Shown in pieces: positions 17,630 through 25,493 of a stretch of 45,539 nt of DNA. The notes below the pieces were generated by a model. It did no database searches and was not told the origin of the DNA. It was given only the letters and a program-made list of their open reading frames with translations. The stretch spans positions 1 to 45,539 of the forward strand of contig JAFZWY010000021.1 of NCBI GenBank assembly GCA_017617125.1, written 5' to 3'. The stretch comes from Bacteroidales bacterium. Lineage in GTDB: Bacteria; Bacteroidota; Bacteroidia; Bacteroidales; ML635J-15. Within the stretch, counting starts at the first letter, position 1. Each line of letters begins with the position of its first letter. The position numbers and the translations under genes are program-made.

Positions 17630-19527
17630 TGAAAAACTTCCTGACTGGCATATTGTTTTGTGTATTAGCATTGGGTGGCTTTGCACAAGATGAGTATGTG
17701 GATAGTTTGAAGAATGAACTGGCGAAAACTGATGATGATTTAGAAAAAGCAGAAATATACGACCTCCTTTTTGAATACTATTATTATTCTCAAATTGACA
17801 ATAATATCGCATATTGTTATGCTGATACCTTTCTGCTTTATTCTGAGAAATGCCAACTTTCTGGACTTCGTGCGTATGCATATTATTGTAAGGGATTGGC
17901 AAAATATAGCATAGGTGATTATGCGGCTTCCGCAAAATATTACGAATACGCAGAAAGAATAGCAGAAGGGAATGATTATGAGTCATTATCTTGGCGTATT
18001 AGTTTTGGATTGGGAGAAATTTGCCGAGAAAATAAGGATTACAAACATGCACACCTTTATTTCAACGATGCGTTAGAGCATATGAAAGAAATAGACGATT
18101 ATGAATCGTATGCAGCTGTACTTGTTAATCTCGCTGATTTATATTATAAAGAAGAAATATATGATACGGCATTAATGTTATATGACAGTGTTTTGAATAT
18201 TACCTCTGCCCTAAATACAAAAATAGCAATTTATAATAATATCGCAGAAATACAATATTATGTTATTGGGAATATAAAAGAGGCAAAGGGTAATTATTCT
18301 AAAATGTTGACTTTGCTTACTGAAGATATAGATTCATATACATTAGCATCAGCCTTTAATAATCTTTCGTCAATATATATAGAAGAAGGCGTGTATGATA
18401 CTGCGTATATGTATTTGGCAAAAGTTGACAGCATTTGTAATTTAAACCCAATAGGCAATATTAGGCTCACGCTTTACCAAAACTATCATGATTTGTACAT
18501 GAAAGTTGGAGATGATGATAAGGCAAACCACTATCTTGAACAATATTCGATGCTTAGCGATAGTATGTATAATACTAATTTGACAAAAATGTTAATAGAG
18601 CATCGCAATGAAGAGATTTCTCTCCAGAAAACACTGAATACAATATTGTTTTCCATAATCGCTATCGTTTTGGTATTCATTGCAGTAATTGCATTTTTGC
18701 TTGTGAAGAAAAACCGTCTAAACAAAGCCTTGAACAAACTCAACGCCGACCTCAAGCAGCGCGACGAGGAAATTTCCTCAAACCTCGACTATGCACGCGA
18801 AATTCAACTTGGTTGTATGAGCAATCGGCTGACAAAAAGCAATTTGCAGATGTTTGTCCTCGACCGGCCGAAAGTCGTCGTAGGTGGTGACTTTTACATT
18901 TCGCAGACCAAAGGAGATGCCTCGTATGTGGTTGTGGGCGACTGCACCGGGCACGGGATTTCGGGTGGATTTCTTTCGGTGCTGGGCATAAAGTCGGTGT
19001 ATGCGGCAATCGAGAAATACGACACTTTGCCCGAAATGGCGTCTTTCATCAATAACGAGTTTTGCGAGATTGTTTCGTCTGCCGAAAACCTCAAGGGCGA
19101 GTCGTTGTGCCTTTCAATGGTTAGTATTTGTGGCAACGAGGTGCGTTTTCTTGGTTCCAAGCAGAAAATGTGGATAGTTTCTGTCGTCGGAAGCGACTGT
19201 TCGACTGTTAGCCCGTTAGCCTGTAAGCCTACAGTGCGAGAGTACAAGTCGGCAAATGCAATAATGGGAAGTGCTGTCGATGAGGAATTTACAGAAGAAA
19301 TTATAAATGTAAAGTCTGGCGATGTAGTTTTCCTCTCGTCCGACGGTTATCCAGATCAATTTGGAGCAGAAGGGAAACTGAAATATTTGCGTTTCCGCAA
19401 TCTTTTGCTGGAATGCTCGCAAATGAAACCAGATAGGGCAAAGGAATTTCTGTCAGCGAAACTTGACTCGTGGCGTGGTGACTTGGATCAGACGGATGAT
19501 GTGATGGTGGTGGGGATGTATTTCTAA
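17629..19527 (+). CDS. TPR sensor protein with SpoIIE/RsbU-type PP2C phosphatase domain
   Basis: 632 aa. Signal peptide (MKNFLTGILFCVLALGGFAQ), about six TPR-like helix pairs (about 30-310: AYYCKGLAKYSIGDYAASAK, AVLVNLADLYYKEEIYDTAL, ASAFNNLSSIYIEEGVYDTA), a TM helix (about 339-361: TILFSIIAIVLVFIAVIAFL), a short coiled coil, then a PP2C/SpoIIE domain. Metal-binding and catalytic motifs are intact: VVGGDFY, VVGDCTGHGISGGFLS, VFLSSDGYPDQFG, QTDDVMVVG. Family knowledge: such enzymes dephosphorylate anti-anti-sigma (STAS) partners; the periplasmic TPR part would be the sensor. The TPR half is clearly more AT-rich than the phosphatase half (switch near codon 365). It starts inside the flippase stop (TAATG). 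Confidence 0.9.
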   Translation: MKNFLTGILFCVLALGGFAQDEYVDSLKNELAKTDDDLEKAEIYDLLFEYYYYSQIDNNIAYCYADTFLLYSEKCQLSGLRAYAYYCKGLAKYSIGDYAASAKYYEYAERIAEGNDYESLSWRISFGLGEICRENKDYKHAHLYFNDALEHMKEIDDYESYAAVLVNLADLYYKEEIYDTALMLYDSVLNITSALNTKIAIYNNIAEIQYYVIGNIKEAKGNYSKMLTLLTEDIDSYTLASAFNNLSSIYIEEGVYDTAYMYLAKVDSICNLNPIGNIRLTLYQNYHDLYMKVGDDDKANHYLEQYSMLSDSMYNTNLTKMLIEHRNEEISLQKTLNTILFSIIAIVLVFIAVIAFLLVKKNRLNKALNKLNADLKQRDEEISSNLDYAREIQLGCMSNRLTKSNLQMFVLDRPKVVVGGDFYISQTKGDASYVVVGDCTGHGISGGFLSVLGIKSVYAAIEKYDTLPEMASFINNEFCEIVSSAENLKGESLCLSMVSICGNEVRFLGSKQKMWIVSVVGSDCSTVSPLACKPTVREYKSANAIMGSAVDEEFTEEIINVKSGDVVFLSSDGYPDQFGAEGKLKYLRFRNLLLECSQMKPDRAKEFLSAKLDSWRGDLDQTDDVMVVGMYF

Positions 19528-19538
19528 TGATTAGTTTG

Positions 19539-19608
19539 CTAAATTTCAAATGCTATAGCAGAATTATGCCCAGCTTCATGGGCTAATACTTCCATAGGCG
19601 TAAGACTA
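19539..19608 (-). pseudogene. HEAGH-motif fragment 3 (truncated copy)
   Basis: Just after the stop of the 229-aa gene, a frame reads ...LTPMEVLAHEAGHNSAIAFEI-stop (ATG at 19595, 18 aa from there). It repeats MEVLAHEAGHNSA of fragment 1 almost exactly and then ends, so it is a truncated copy of the same module with nothing after it except the convergent phosphatase gene. Confidence 0.65.
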
Positions 19609-20298
19609 TCATTTATTTTTTTTATCATAAACAAAAGTAACATTCTTTTTATACTCAAAAATTTCCCCAGTTTGAAAATCTTGCAACTGCGTTTTGCTTA
19701 TTTTTTTCAAAATCTTAGGTAAAAATTGATATTGTGCCAGTTTCAAATCTGTATAATAACCTATAATAACAATTTTATTAATGTTCTCAGGAATTGTAAT
19801 ACTAAATGCATCAAAGAAAAAATAATCATATTCAATTGTTTTCCCTCCTAAAACTTTACGTTCTATTTTGTATAAAGAGTCATTGTCCCATCTATATTCT
19901 GTTTCAATATTTTTATAAGCATTTTCTATCGTATCAAATACAATGAATGTCATATTAAGGAGAGGTAAGTCTAGCACTTCTCCAAAATAATCTTTTGTGA
20001 CAAAATATAATGTGTCTTTCGACAACATAGTATCGTATTCGAAAAAAATCGTATCCATTAGGATGTCGTATTTTAGAAGGTAATAACTTTGTTTTTTTAC
20101 ATATTTGCCAGTCGCATAGGAAGTAGGATAGCCGCTTATAATACACTTATATTTGAAGTTGCCGTTATTTTTATTACCACAAAAATAATAGCAATCTTTA
20201 CTAAAATCACTTACTTTTATATAATCTTTCCATTGAGCATTCAAATCAAATGTAGTAATAACTGCAATAACCAGCAATGCAAACAACTTTCTTCTCAT
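19609..20298 (-). CDS. Exported protein, putative immunity-like paralogue 2
   Basis: 229 aa. Signal peptide MRRKLFALLVIAVITTFDLNA then QWK. No known family. It is clearly homologous over its length to the 231-aa protein upstream: YYFCGN ... GKYVKKQSYYLLKYDILMDT ... TLYFVTKDYFGEVL ... MTFIVFDTIENAYK ... KIERKVLGG ... KIVIIGYYTDLKLA ... LPKILKKI ... FQTGEIFEYK. The ATG overlaps the stop codon of a degraded HEAGH fragment (ATGA), as in the first cassette. By position (after a zincin-motif tail, translationally coupled, exported, duplicated) it is an immunity candidate against a metallopeptidase toxin; that is inference. AT-rich, unlike the flanking genes, which fits horizontal origin. Confidence 0.8.
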   Translation of the reverse strand: MRRKLFALLVIAVITTFDLNAQWKDYIKVSDFSKDCYYFCGNKNNGNFKYKCIISGYPTSYATGKYVKKQSYYLLKYDILMDTIFFEYDTMLSKDTLYFVTKDYFGEVLDLPLLNMTFIVFDTIENAYKNIETEYRWDNDSLYKIERKVLGGKTIEYDYFFFDAFSITIPENINKIVIIGYYTDLKLAQYQFLPKILKKISKTQLQDFQTGEIFEYKKNVTFVYDKKNK

Positions 20299-20508
20299 TT
20301 CATAATCCTCATATTTTGCCTGTTTTCGGCATCGTTAATAATTCCTATTGTATTTTTTTCCGTAGGGAATACTCTTCCTTTTCCATTGCTTTGCAATCCA
20401 GTTTGGTAGTATTTGTAATTTCGTTCTGAATGAGAAAATGCAGCTTGCAGAATTATGTCCAGCTTCGTGGGCTAAAATCTCTATTCGCGTAATAAATTTG
20501 ATATCTAA
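20295..20508 (-). pseudogene. HEAGH-motif fragment 2 (frameshifted copy)
   Basis: The minus strand encodes IEILAHEAGHNSA in one frame and, after about 4 extra nt, AFSHSERNYKYYQTGLQSN...GRVFPTEKNTIGIINDAENRQNMRIMK-stop in another. Together they match fragment 1 (NSAEIFSHSELDYKYYQTGL...). The break in frame lies in the CTGCAAGCTGCA stretch near 20440-20455. The stop overlaps the ATG of the 229-aa gene as ATGA. It begins directly after the stop of the 231-aa gene with no promoter of its own. A frame-corrected protein would be about 65 aa. Confidence 0.75.
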
Positions 20509-20509
20509 A

Positions 20510-21205
20510 TTATTTTCTATTAATTTGTTTATAATCATAAAAACTACCCGTTTTTTTGTCATATACTTTATTGTCATCAACAATTTTTAAAACCTTAGGC
20601 ATACGTTTGGTTGGAGCCACTTTTATATTAGGAAAGTAACCAATAATATTAACAATATTGACACTATCTGGAACTTCAATGTGAATGTATTCAGATGAAT
20701 AATGATATTGCGGTTCGTGTAATATGAAATTCTCGCCAAGTATCTTACGTTCAATTTTACAAAAGTCACTACTTTTCTTTTCTTTTTTATCAAAACCAGT
20801 CCAATAAGCTTCAACCGTTTTATAGTCGTTAATAATTGTATCAAACACAATAAACTTCATTGAAAAAGATGGGGAAACTATGCCGAGATAATCTTTTTCT
20901 GCAAAGTATAAATTTTCATCTGGCAAGTCGTCATCATGTTCGAATTCTATTGTATCTGTTAATTCATCATAAGTGAGTAAATAACGATTGTTTTTTATTC
21001 TGTATTTACCTTTTGCTTGCACACTAACAAGATCATCGTAAGTAACCTCATAATTAAAAAGTCCAGATTCTAAATTGCCATAAAAATAAAAACAACCCAA
21101 ATCTTCATATCTTCTTATATTTTGTCTGTTCTCATCCCCTTGATGTTCAATTACATTCGATACAAATATAGTAGAAAGCAGTAATATTATAATTTTATTA
21201 ATCAT
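20510..21205 (-). CDS. Exported protein, putative immunity-like paralogue 1
   Basis: 231 aa. The N-terminus MINKIIILLLSTIFVSNVIE is a signal peptide or anchor. No known family; paralogue of the 229-aa protein (shared: FYFYGN, GKYRIKNNRYLLTYDELTDT, LYFAEKDYLGIV, MKFIVFDTI, KIERKILGE, IIGYFPNIKVA, MPKVLKIV, GSFYDYK). Its ATG overlaps the stop of the HEAGH mini-gene (ATGA), so the two are translated together from the promoter at 21414-21443. The pairing fits an effector-fragment plus exported partner module; the function is not known. Confidence 0.82.
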   Translation of the reverse strand: MINKIIILLLSTIFVSNVIEHQGDENRQNIRRYEDLGCFYFYGNLESGLFNYEVTYDDLVSVQAKGKYRIKNNRYLLTYDELTDTIEFEHDDDLPDENLYFAEKDYLGIVSPSFSMKFIVFDTIINDYKTVEAYWTGFDKKEKKSSDFCKIERKILGENFILHEPQYHYSSEYIHIEVPDSVNIVNIIGYFPNIKVAPTKRMPKVLKIVDDNKVYDKKTGSFYDYKQINRK

Positions 21206-21408
21206 ATCACTGTCATTTTTAATCTATTCAAATTGTCATTTATTATTTCAATAGTATTATTTTTTGTTGGATATATTCTTCCATGTTCATTACTTTGCAA
21301 GCCAGTTTGATAGTATTTGTAATCTAGTTCTGAATGAGAAAAAATTTCTGCAGAATTGTGTCCTGCTTCATGGGCTAAAACTTCCATTTTAATAAAACTT
21401 AGTATCAT
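21202..21408 (-). CDS. Small HEAGH (zincin-motif) protein, toxin C-terminus-like
   Basis: 68 aa from the ATG at 21408 (MILSFIKMEVLAHEAGHNSA) or 61 aa from the internal ATG at 21387 (MEVLAHEAGH...). It contains HEAGH, an HExxH zinc-metallopeptidase motif, then IFSHSELDYKYYQTGL and IYPTKNNTIEIINDN. It is much too short for a whole metallopeptidase; in RHS-type and other polymorphic toxins a similar 'HExGHN ... YKYY ... ' segment makes up the end of the C-terminal toxin domain. It has a full consensus promoter immediately upstream, so it seems to be expressed as a free mini-protein. Its stop overlaps the start of the 231-aa gene. Two further decayed copies lie downstream. It could also be a remnant kept only to drive the partner gene. 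Confidence 0.65.
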   Translation of the reverse strand: MILSFIKMEVLAHEAGHNSAEIFSHSELDYKYYQTGLQSNEHGRIYPTKNNTIEIINDNLNRLKMTVI

Positions 21409-21413
21409 TGTGG

Positions 21414-21443
21414 CAAATATAGGGATTTTATGTTTACGAGCAA
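21414..21443 (-). promoter_or_regulatory. Promoter of the HEAGH/partner cassette
   Basis: On the minus strand TTG (21443-21441), exactly 19 nt, TATATTTG (21421-21414): full consensus. It ends 5 nt before the ATG at 21408, so translation is either leaderless there or starts at the ATG at 21387 with a leader of about 23 nt. Confidence 0.7.
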
Positions 21444-21512
21444 TAATATTTTTGTTTGACTGATAAAAAACCAACATTTGGAAGAAAAAGGCTTATGAAT
21501 AGAAATTTTGGT

Positions 21513-21520
21513 TACTTTTG
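21513..21520 (+). promoter_or_regulatory. -7 box of the lamin-tail protein gene
   Basis: TACTTTTG fits TAnnTTTG and lies 22 nt before the ATG at 21543. No TTG at 19-21 nt upstream. Confidence 0.45.
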
Positions 21521-21542
21521 CAATTTGTTAAATGTTAGACTA

Positions 21543-24500
21543 ATGTATTTCAAGATATTTGCATTTGCGATTTTACTTTTCTCGGTATCGCTGGCTAACG
21601 CTCAGGTCAACGGTGGCTTTACCGACGATTTTTCGGATGGCGATTTCACTGCAAATCCGCAGTGGGCTGGCGAAATGGCAAAATTCCAGGTTAACGGAGG
21701 AGAACTCCAGCTCAACGATTCCGAAGCCTCCACAGCAATGCTTTCGACCGAATGCCATGCAATTGATGGTGCCGAATGGATTTTTACTGTAAGATACGCC
21801 TTCAATCCTTCCTCCAACAACTTCTGCGATGTCTATATAGTTTCCGACAATGCCAATCCGTTTTCGTGCACTGCCGGTTATTTCGTCAGGGTGTGCGGCG
21901 TTTCTACTACCGACAATGTATGCCTGTATCGCAAAAATGCGTCATCGTCAAACAAAATCATTGATGGTCGCGCACTTACTCTTGGCACAAACAACACTTT
22001 CAAAATCAAGGTTACCCGTTCCGCCGATGGCGAGTGGAAACTTTATACCGACATAAACGACGAGGGAACATACACCCTCGAAGGTGAAACTACCGATTTG
22101 ACGTACTCGGCATCAAGATATTTCGGTCTTGCTTGCAAATATACGGTTTCGAATGCTGCAAAAATGTGGTTCGACGATATTTCCGTTTCGGGAACATACA
22201 CGGTTGATACAGAACCTCCTGCATTGGTTTCGGCACGCTTCACAAGCGAAAACAGCATTCTGCTCTCGTTCGATGAGGAAATTGACGAGGAAAGCATAAG
22301 TGCATCAAATTTCAGCATGGACAACGGCATTGGTCAGGCAACTTCTGCAACTTTGCAGGAAGGCGATGCCCGAAAGATTGTCTTGCAGTTTGCTGGCAGT
22401 TTCACAAACGGAACAACCTACACGCTTACATACGGCGGAATCTCCGACAGCGAAGGCAACACAGCCACAGCCGCCACCACGCAGATAACTTTCGTAGAAG
22501 CAGGAACTGGCTCTGTGGTTATCAACGAGATTATGGCCGACCCGACACCAGTTGTAGGACTTCCCGAAAGCGAATACCTTGAACTTTACAACAATTCGCC
22601 CGATGCAATAAACCTCGAAGGCTGGACTTTGAAAATTGGTAGCACTTCGAAAGTTCTAGGTGCTTATACGTTGTATCCGTCGGAATATGTTGTTATTTGC
22701 CGCGCAGGAAATGATACACTTTTCTACGATGTCACCAATATTCTGCCATTAAGTTTGTCGGCAACAGCGCTTACAAATGGAGGAACGACCATTACTCTTT
22801 ACAACGAGTTTATGGCCGAGGTTGACAAGATTACCTACTCGTCGGCATGGTACAAAAACGCAAACAAGACCGACGGCGGTTGGTCGCTCGAACGTATCGA
22901 CCCAAACAACCGTTGCGAACAATCGACAAACTGGCGTGCTTCCGAAAACGAGAACGGCGGTACTCCGGGATTCCAGAACTCAATCTATGGTCAGAATGTT
23001 GATGAAACTGCACCAACGATTATGGATATAAGCATAAATTCGGCAAACGAATTGCACCTTACATTCTCCGAAACTATTGATACTACGACGATTTCGCTCG
23101 ACAACTTTTTGCTCGACAACGATTACGGAAATCCAGTTTACGCAGGCATCGACCCCAACAATTCCAATTTGCTAGTGCTTATGTTTGGCGTGTCGTTCGA
23201 GCAGAATCGCAACTACAACCTTACCGTCGAAAACATTGCCGACCTATGCGGAAACGTGATGGAAAGACAAACCTTGCAGTTCTCGACTGTACCTGTGGCA
23301 TTCAATACAATAGTTGTAAGCGAGATAATGTCGAAGCCGTCGCCAGTGGTTGGTTTGCCCGATGCTAAGTATGTGGAGATTTACAACCGCAGCGACAATG
23401 CAATTAGTTTGTCGGGATGGAAAATCGCGCTTGGCTCTACAACCAAGCCTTTGCCATCGGTAATCATAAATGCACAATCGTATCTTGTGCTTACTTCTTC
23501 CGACAATGCCTTCCTTTTCGAAGGGTTTGAAAATGTTGTAGGTGTGGACGGTTTTCCTGCATTTGCACAAGGAGGAACACCCATTTCGCTATACGACAAG
23601 AACGAAAATATAATCCACACACTTACCTTCTCGTCGTCGTGGCACGACGACAATTTCAAGGCGCAGGGTGGCTATTCGCTCGAAATGGTTGATCTTAATA
23701 ATCCTTGTGGCGGAGCAGAAAACTGGCGTTCCACTCTCGATAGTCGCGGAGGTACTCCGGGAGCGCAAAACTCTGTAAATACAACAAATCCCGACCGAAT
23801 ATTGCCATATCCTACCGATGCAGAAATTGTAAACGACACTGTGGTTGTGTACTTCAGCGAGGTTTTGTCGCCCGAAATGGTAAAGGTTGAGAATTTCAGT
23901 GTTGAGGAATTTGGAAATCCAACATTTGTTAAGATAGTAAAACCGCAACTTACAGTTGTAAAAATGAAATTCAATGCCGAATTCCAGATAGGTAAGGTTT
24001 ATATGCTCAATGTCAGCGAAAATATTGTCGACTGCAGCGAAAACAATATTGAGATAAACACGCAGATAAGATTTGGAATCGGGCAGAAAGCCGAATACAA
24101 CGATTTGGCAATAAACGAATTGCTTTTCAATCCATATTCTGGCGGAAGCGATTTTGTAGAACTATACAACCGTTCCAACAAGGTAATCGATTTGAAGGAT
24201 TTGTGGATTTCGAACACCGACGACGAAGGGGCGGTAAAGGATTCCTACCAGATTACCAATATCAGTCGTCTGATGCTTCCGCAGGAATATTGCGCAATAA
24301 GTACCGACATCGAAAATCAGCATATACATTACAGCATTTTGCATCCCGAAAACTTGTACAAGGTTGCCAAGATGCCATCGATGCCCGACGATAAAGGAAC
24401 AATAATAATTACAGGTCGTGCTTTCGATACCATCGACATTGTAAGTTACAGCAAATCGCAGCATTACAAGTTGTTGAGTTCACAGGACGGAGTTTCGCTC

Positions 24501-24941
24501 GAAAGGATAAACTACGATGTGCCGTCGTCGGACGAAAGCAACTGGCATTCGGCAGCGCAAGACGCAGGTTTTGCAACGCCGGGATATGTAAATTCGCAGT
24601 TCCACGAGATTGGCGAGATTGAATCGCAGATAACCTTGAGCAGCGATGTCTTCTCTCCTGACAACGATGGTTACGAAGACCAGCTTGTGATAACTTACAG
24701 CCTCGATGTGGCTGGTTACAGCGGCACTATTGCGGTGTATTCGTCGAACGGCAGGCTTGTGCAGACACTTGTAAACAACCGCAGCCTTGGCTCTGTCGGC
24801 AATATCGTTTGGGACGGCTTCGATGCGCAGAATAGGATTTGCCCAGCAGGAATATATGTTGTTTACGTCGAGCTTTTCAATCTCGAAGGCAATAAGATTG
24901 TGGAGAAGCATGTTGTTTCAATAAATTCGCGGGTAGACTAG
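21543..24941 (+). CDS. Exported lamin-tail-domain (LTD) surface protein
   Basis: 1132 aa. Signal peptide MYFKIFAFAILLFSVSLANA then QVN; the frame is open 29 codons further upstream but that part holds the promoter box. Order: a concanavalin-like N-domain (about 25-220); a SbsA-type Ig-like domain (PPALVSARFTSENSILLSFD, about 221); LTD 1 (SVVINEIMADPTPVVGLPES, about 323); Ig-like 2; LTD 2 (IVVSEIMSKPSPVVGLPDAK, about 589); Ig-like 3; LTD 3 (LAINELLFNPYSGGSDFVEL, about 854); and a FlgD-like C-terminal domain (VFSPDNDGYEDQL ... GIYVVYVELFN, about 1030-1125). LTDs occur in many bacterial surface and extracellular proteins; their ligand is unknown. No T9SS type A tail. It abuts the lipoprotein gene with no gap. 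Confidence 0.9.
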   Translation: MYFKIFAFAILLFSVSLANAQVNGGFTDDFSDGDFTANPQWAGEMAKFQVNGGELQLNDSEASTAMLSTECHAIDGAEWIFTVRYAFNPSSNNFCDVYIVSDNANPFSCTAGYFVRVCGVSTTDNVCLYRKNASSSNKIIDGRALTLGTNNTFKIKVTRSADGEWKLYTDINDEGTYTLEGETTDLTYSASRYFGLACKYTVSNAAKMWFDDISVSGTYTVDTEPPALVSARFTSENSILLSFDEEIDEESISASNFSMDNGIGQATSATLQEGDARKIVLQFAGSFTNGTTYTLTYGGISDSEGNTATAATTQITFVEAGTGSVVINEIMADPTPVVGLPESEYLELYNNSPDAINLEGWTLKIGSTSKVLGAYTLYPSEYVVICRAGNDTLFYDVTNILPLSLSATALTNGGTTITLYNEFMAEVDKITYSSAWYKNANKTDGGWSLERIDPNNRCEQSTNWRASENENGGTPGFQNSIYGQNVDETAPTIMDISINSANELHLTFSETIDTTTISLDNFLLDNDYGNPVYAGIDPNNSNLLVLMFGVSFEQNRNYNLTVENIADLCGNVMERQTLQFSTVPVAFNTIVVSEIMSKPSPVVGLPDAKYVEIYNRSDNAISLSGWKIALGSTTKPLPSVIINAQSYLVLTSSDNAFLFEGFENVVGVDGFPAFAQGGTPISLYDKNENIIHTLTFSSSWHDDNFKAQGGYSLEMVDLNNPCGGAENWRSTLDSRGGTPGAQNSVNTTNPDRILPYPTDAEIVNDTVVVYFSEVLSPEMVKVENFSVEEFGNPTFVKIVKPQLTVVKMKFNAEFQIGKVYMLNVSENIVDCSENNIEINTQIRFGIGQKAEYNDLAINELLFNPYSGGSDFVELYNRSNKVIDLKDLWISNTDDEGAVKDSYQITNISRLMLPQEYCAISTDIENQHIHYSILHPENLYKVAKMPSMPDDKGTIIITGRAFDTIDIVSYSKSQHYKLLSSQDGVSLERINYDVPSSDESNWHSAAQDAGFATPGYVNSQFHEIGEIESQITLSSDVFSPDNDGYEDQLVITYSLDVAGYSGTIAVYSSNGRLVQTLVNNRSLGSVGNIVWDGFDAQNRICPAGIYVVYVELFNLEGNKIVEKHVVSINSRVD

Positions 24942-25304
24942 ATGCGAAAATTCCTGGCAATTATATTGGTAACTATTTCTATGCTTTTCGTGCAGTCGTG
25001 CGAGAACTCTTGTTCGCTAGGCAGGAAGACAAAGCTAATAACTGCGAATATGTGGCGAATAAACAGCTACATCGACTATTCCGTGAATCTCGAAATGAGC
25101 ATTGTCCCCGAGGTATATAATTTCGATGCCGACGGTCATTACACCAAGGTCCGCGAGTGTGACACTCTGGCAGGCTCATGGAATTTTGTTGATTGCAATT
25201 ATCTGAAATTAGGCACACAGACATTCAAGATTGCTGAGCTTTCGCGCAAAATTATGGTGTTAAGATATGGCGATGTCGATTTTGTGTATAGGAAGATTGA
25301 ATGA
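24942..25304 (+). CDS. Small lipoprotein, lipocalin-like
   Basis: 120 aa. Lipoprotein signal MRKFLAIILVTISMLFVQSC with lipobox V-Q-S-C, so it is lipidated at Cys20. The mature part (ANMWRINSYIDYS ... YNFDADGHYTKVRECDTLAGSWNFVDCNYLKLG) has the 'W-x-I ... F-x-x-D-G-x-Y ... GSW' spacing of the small lipocalin-like/META-type barrels of Bacteroidota, which is a weak family hint. The ATG follows the stop of the LTD gene directly (zero gap), so the two are translated together. Function unknown. Confidence 0.82.
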   Translation: MRKFLAIILVTISMLFVQSCENSCSLGRKTKLITANMWRINSYIDYSVNLEMSIVPEVYNFDADGHYTKVRECDTLAGSWNFVDCNYLKLGTQTFKIAELSRKIMVLRYGDVDFVYRKIE

Positions 25305-25343
25305 TTTTTAATAGCACGAACGTTTATTATGCAAAATTAATAT

Positions 25344-25367
25344 ATTTATACCCGATAGGGTATAAAT
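25344..25367. promoter_or_regulatory. Operator-like palindrome without an adjacent regulator
   Basis: Perfect 10-bp arms ATTTATACCC / GGGTATAAAT around GATA. It lies between convergent genes, where no promoter is expected. The TATACCC-n4-GGGTATA form looks like an operator of a small HTH (antitoxin-type) repressor. A 14-codon ORF starting ATGAAATATTACGG (25407) follows. Confidence 0.4.
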
Positions 25368-25430
25368 AGTACACAAATTTATTAATATCGACAATAATCG
25401 TTTACAATGAAATATTACGGACAGCTCGAT

Positions 25431-25464
25431 TCTCATCGGCTCACTTTTTGATATCGCCGTGAGA
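25431..25464. other. Hairpin between convergent genes
   Basis: TCTCATCGGC pairs with GCCGTGAGA (one bulged T) around a 15-nt loop. It lies 30 nt past the end of the Omp85-like gene and 126 nt past the lipoprotein gene. No T-tract follows, so if it ends transcripts it would not be by the standard intrinsic mode. Confidence 0.35.
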
Positions 25465-25493
25465 CTCATAGCTTCCGAAATGACGGTAGGGGA

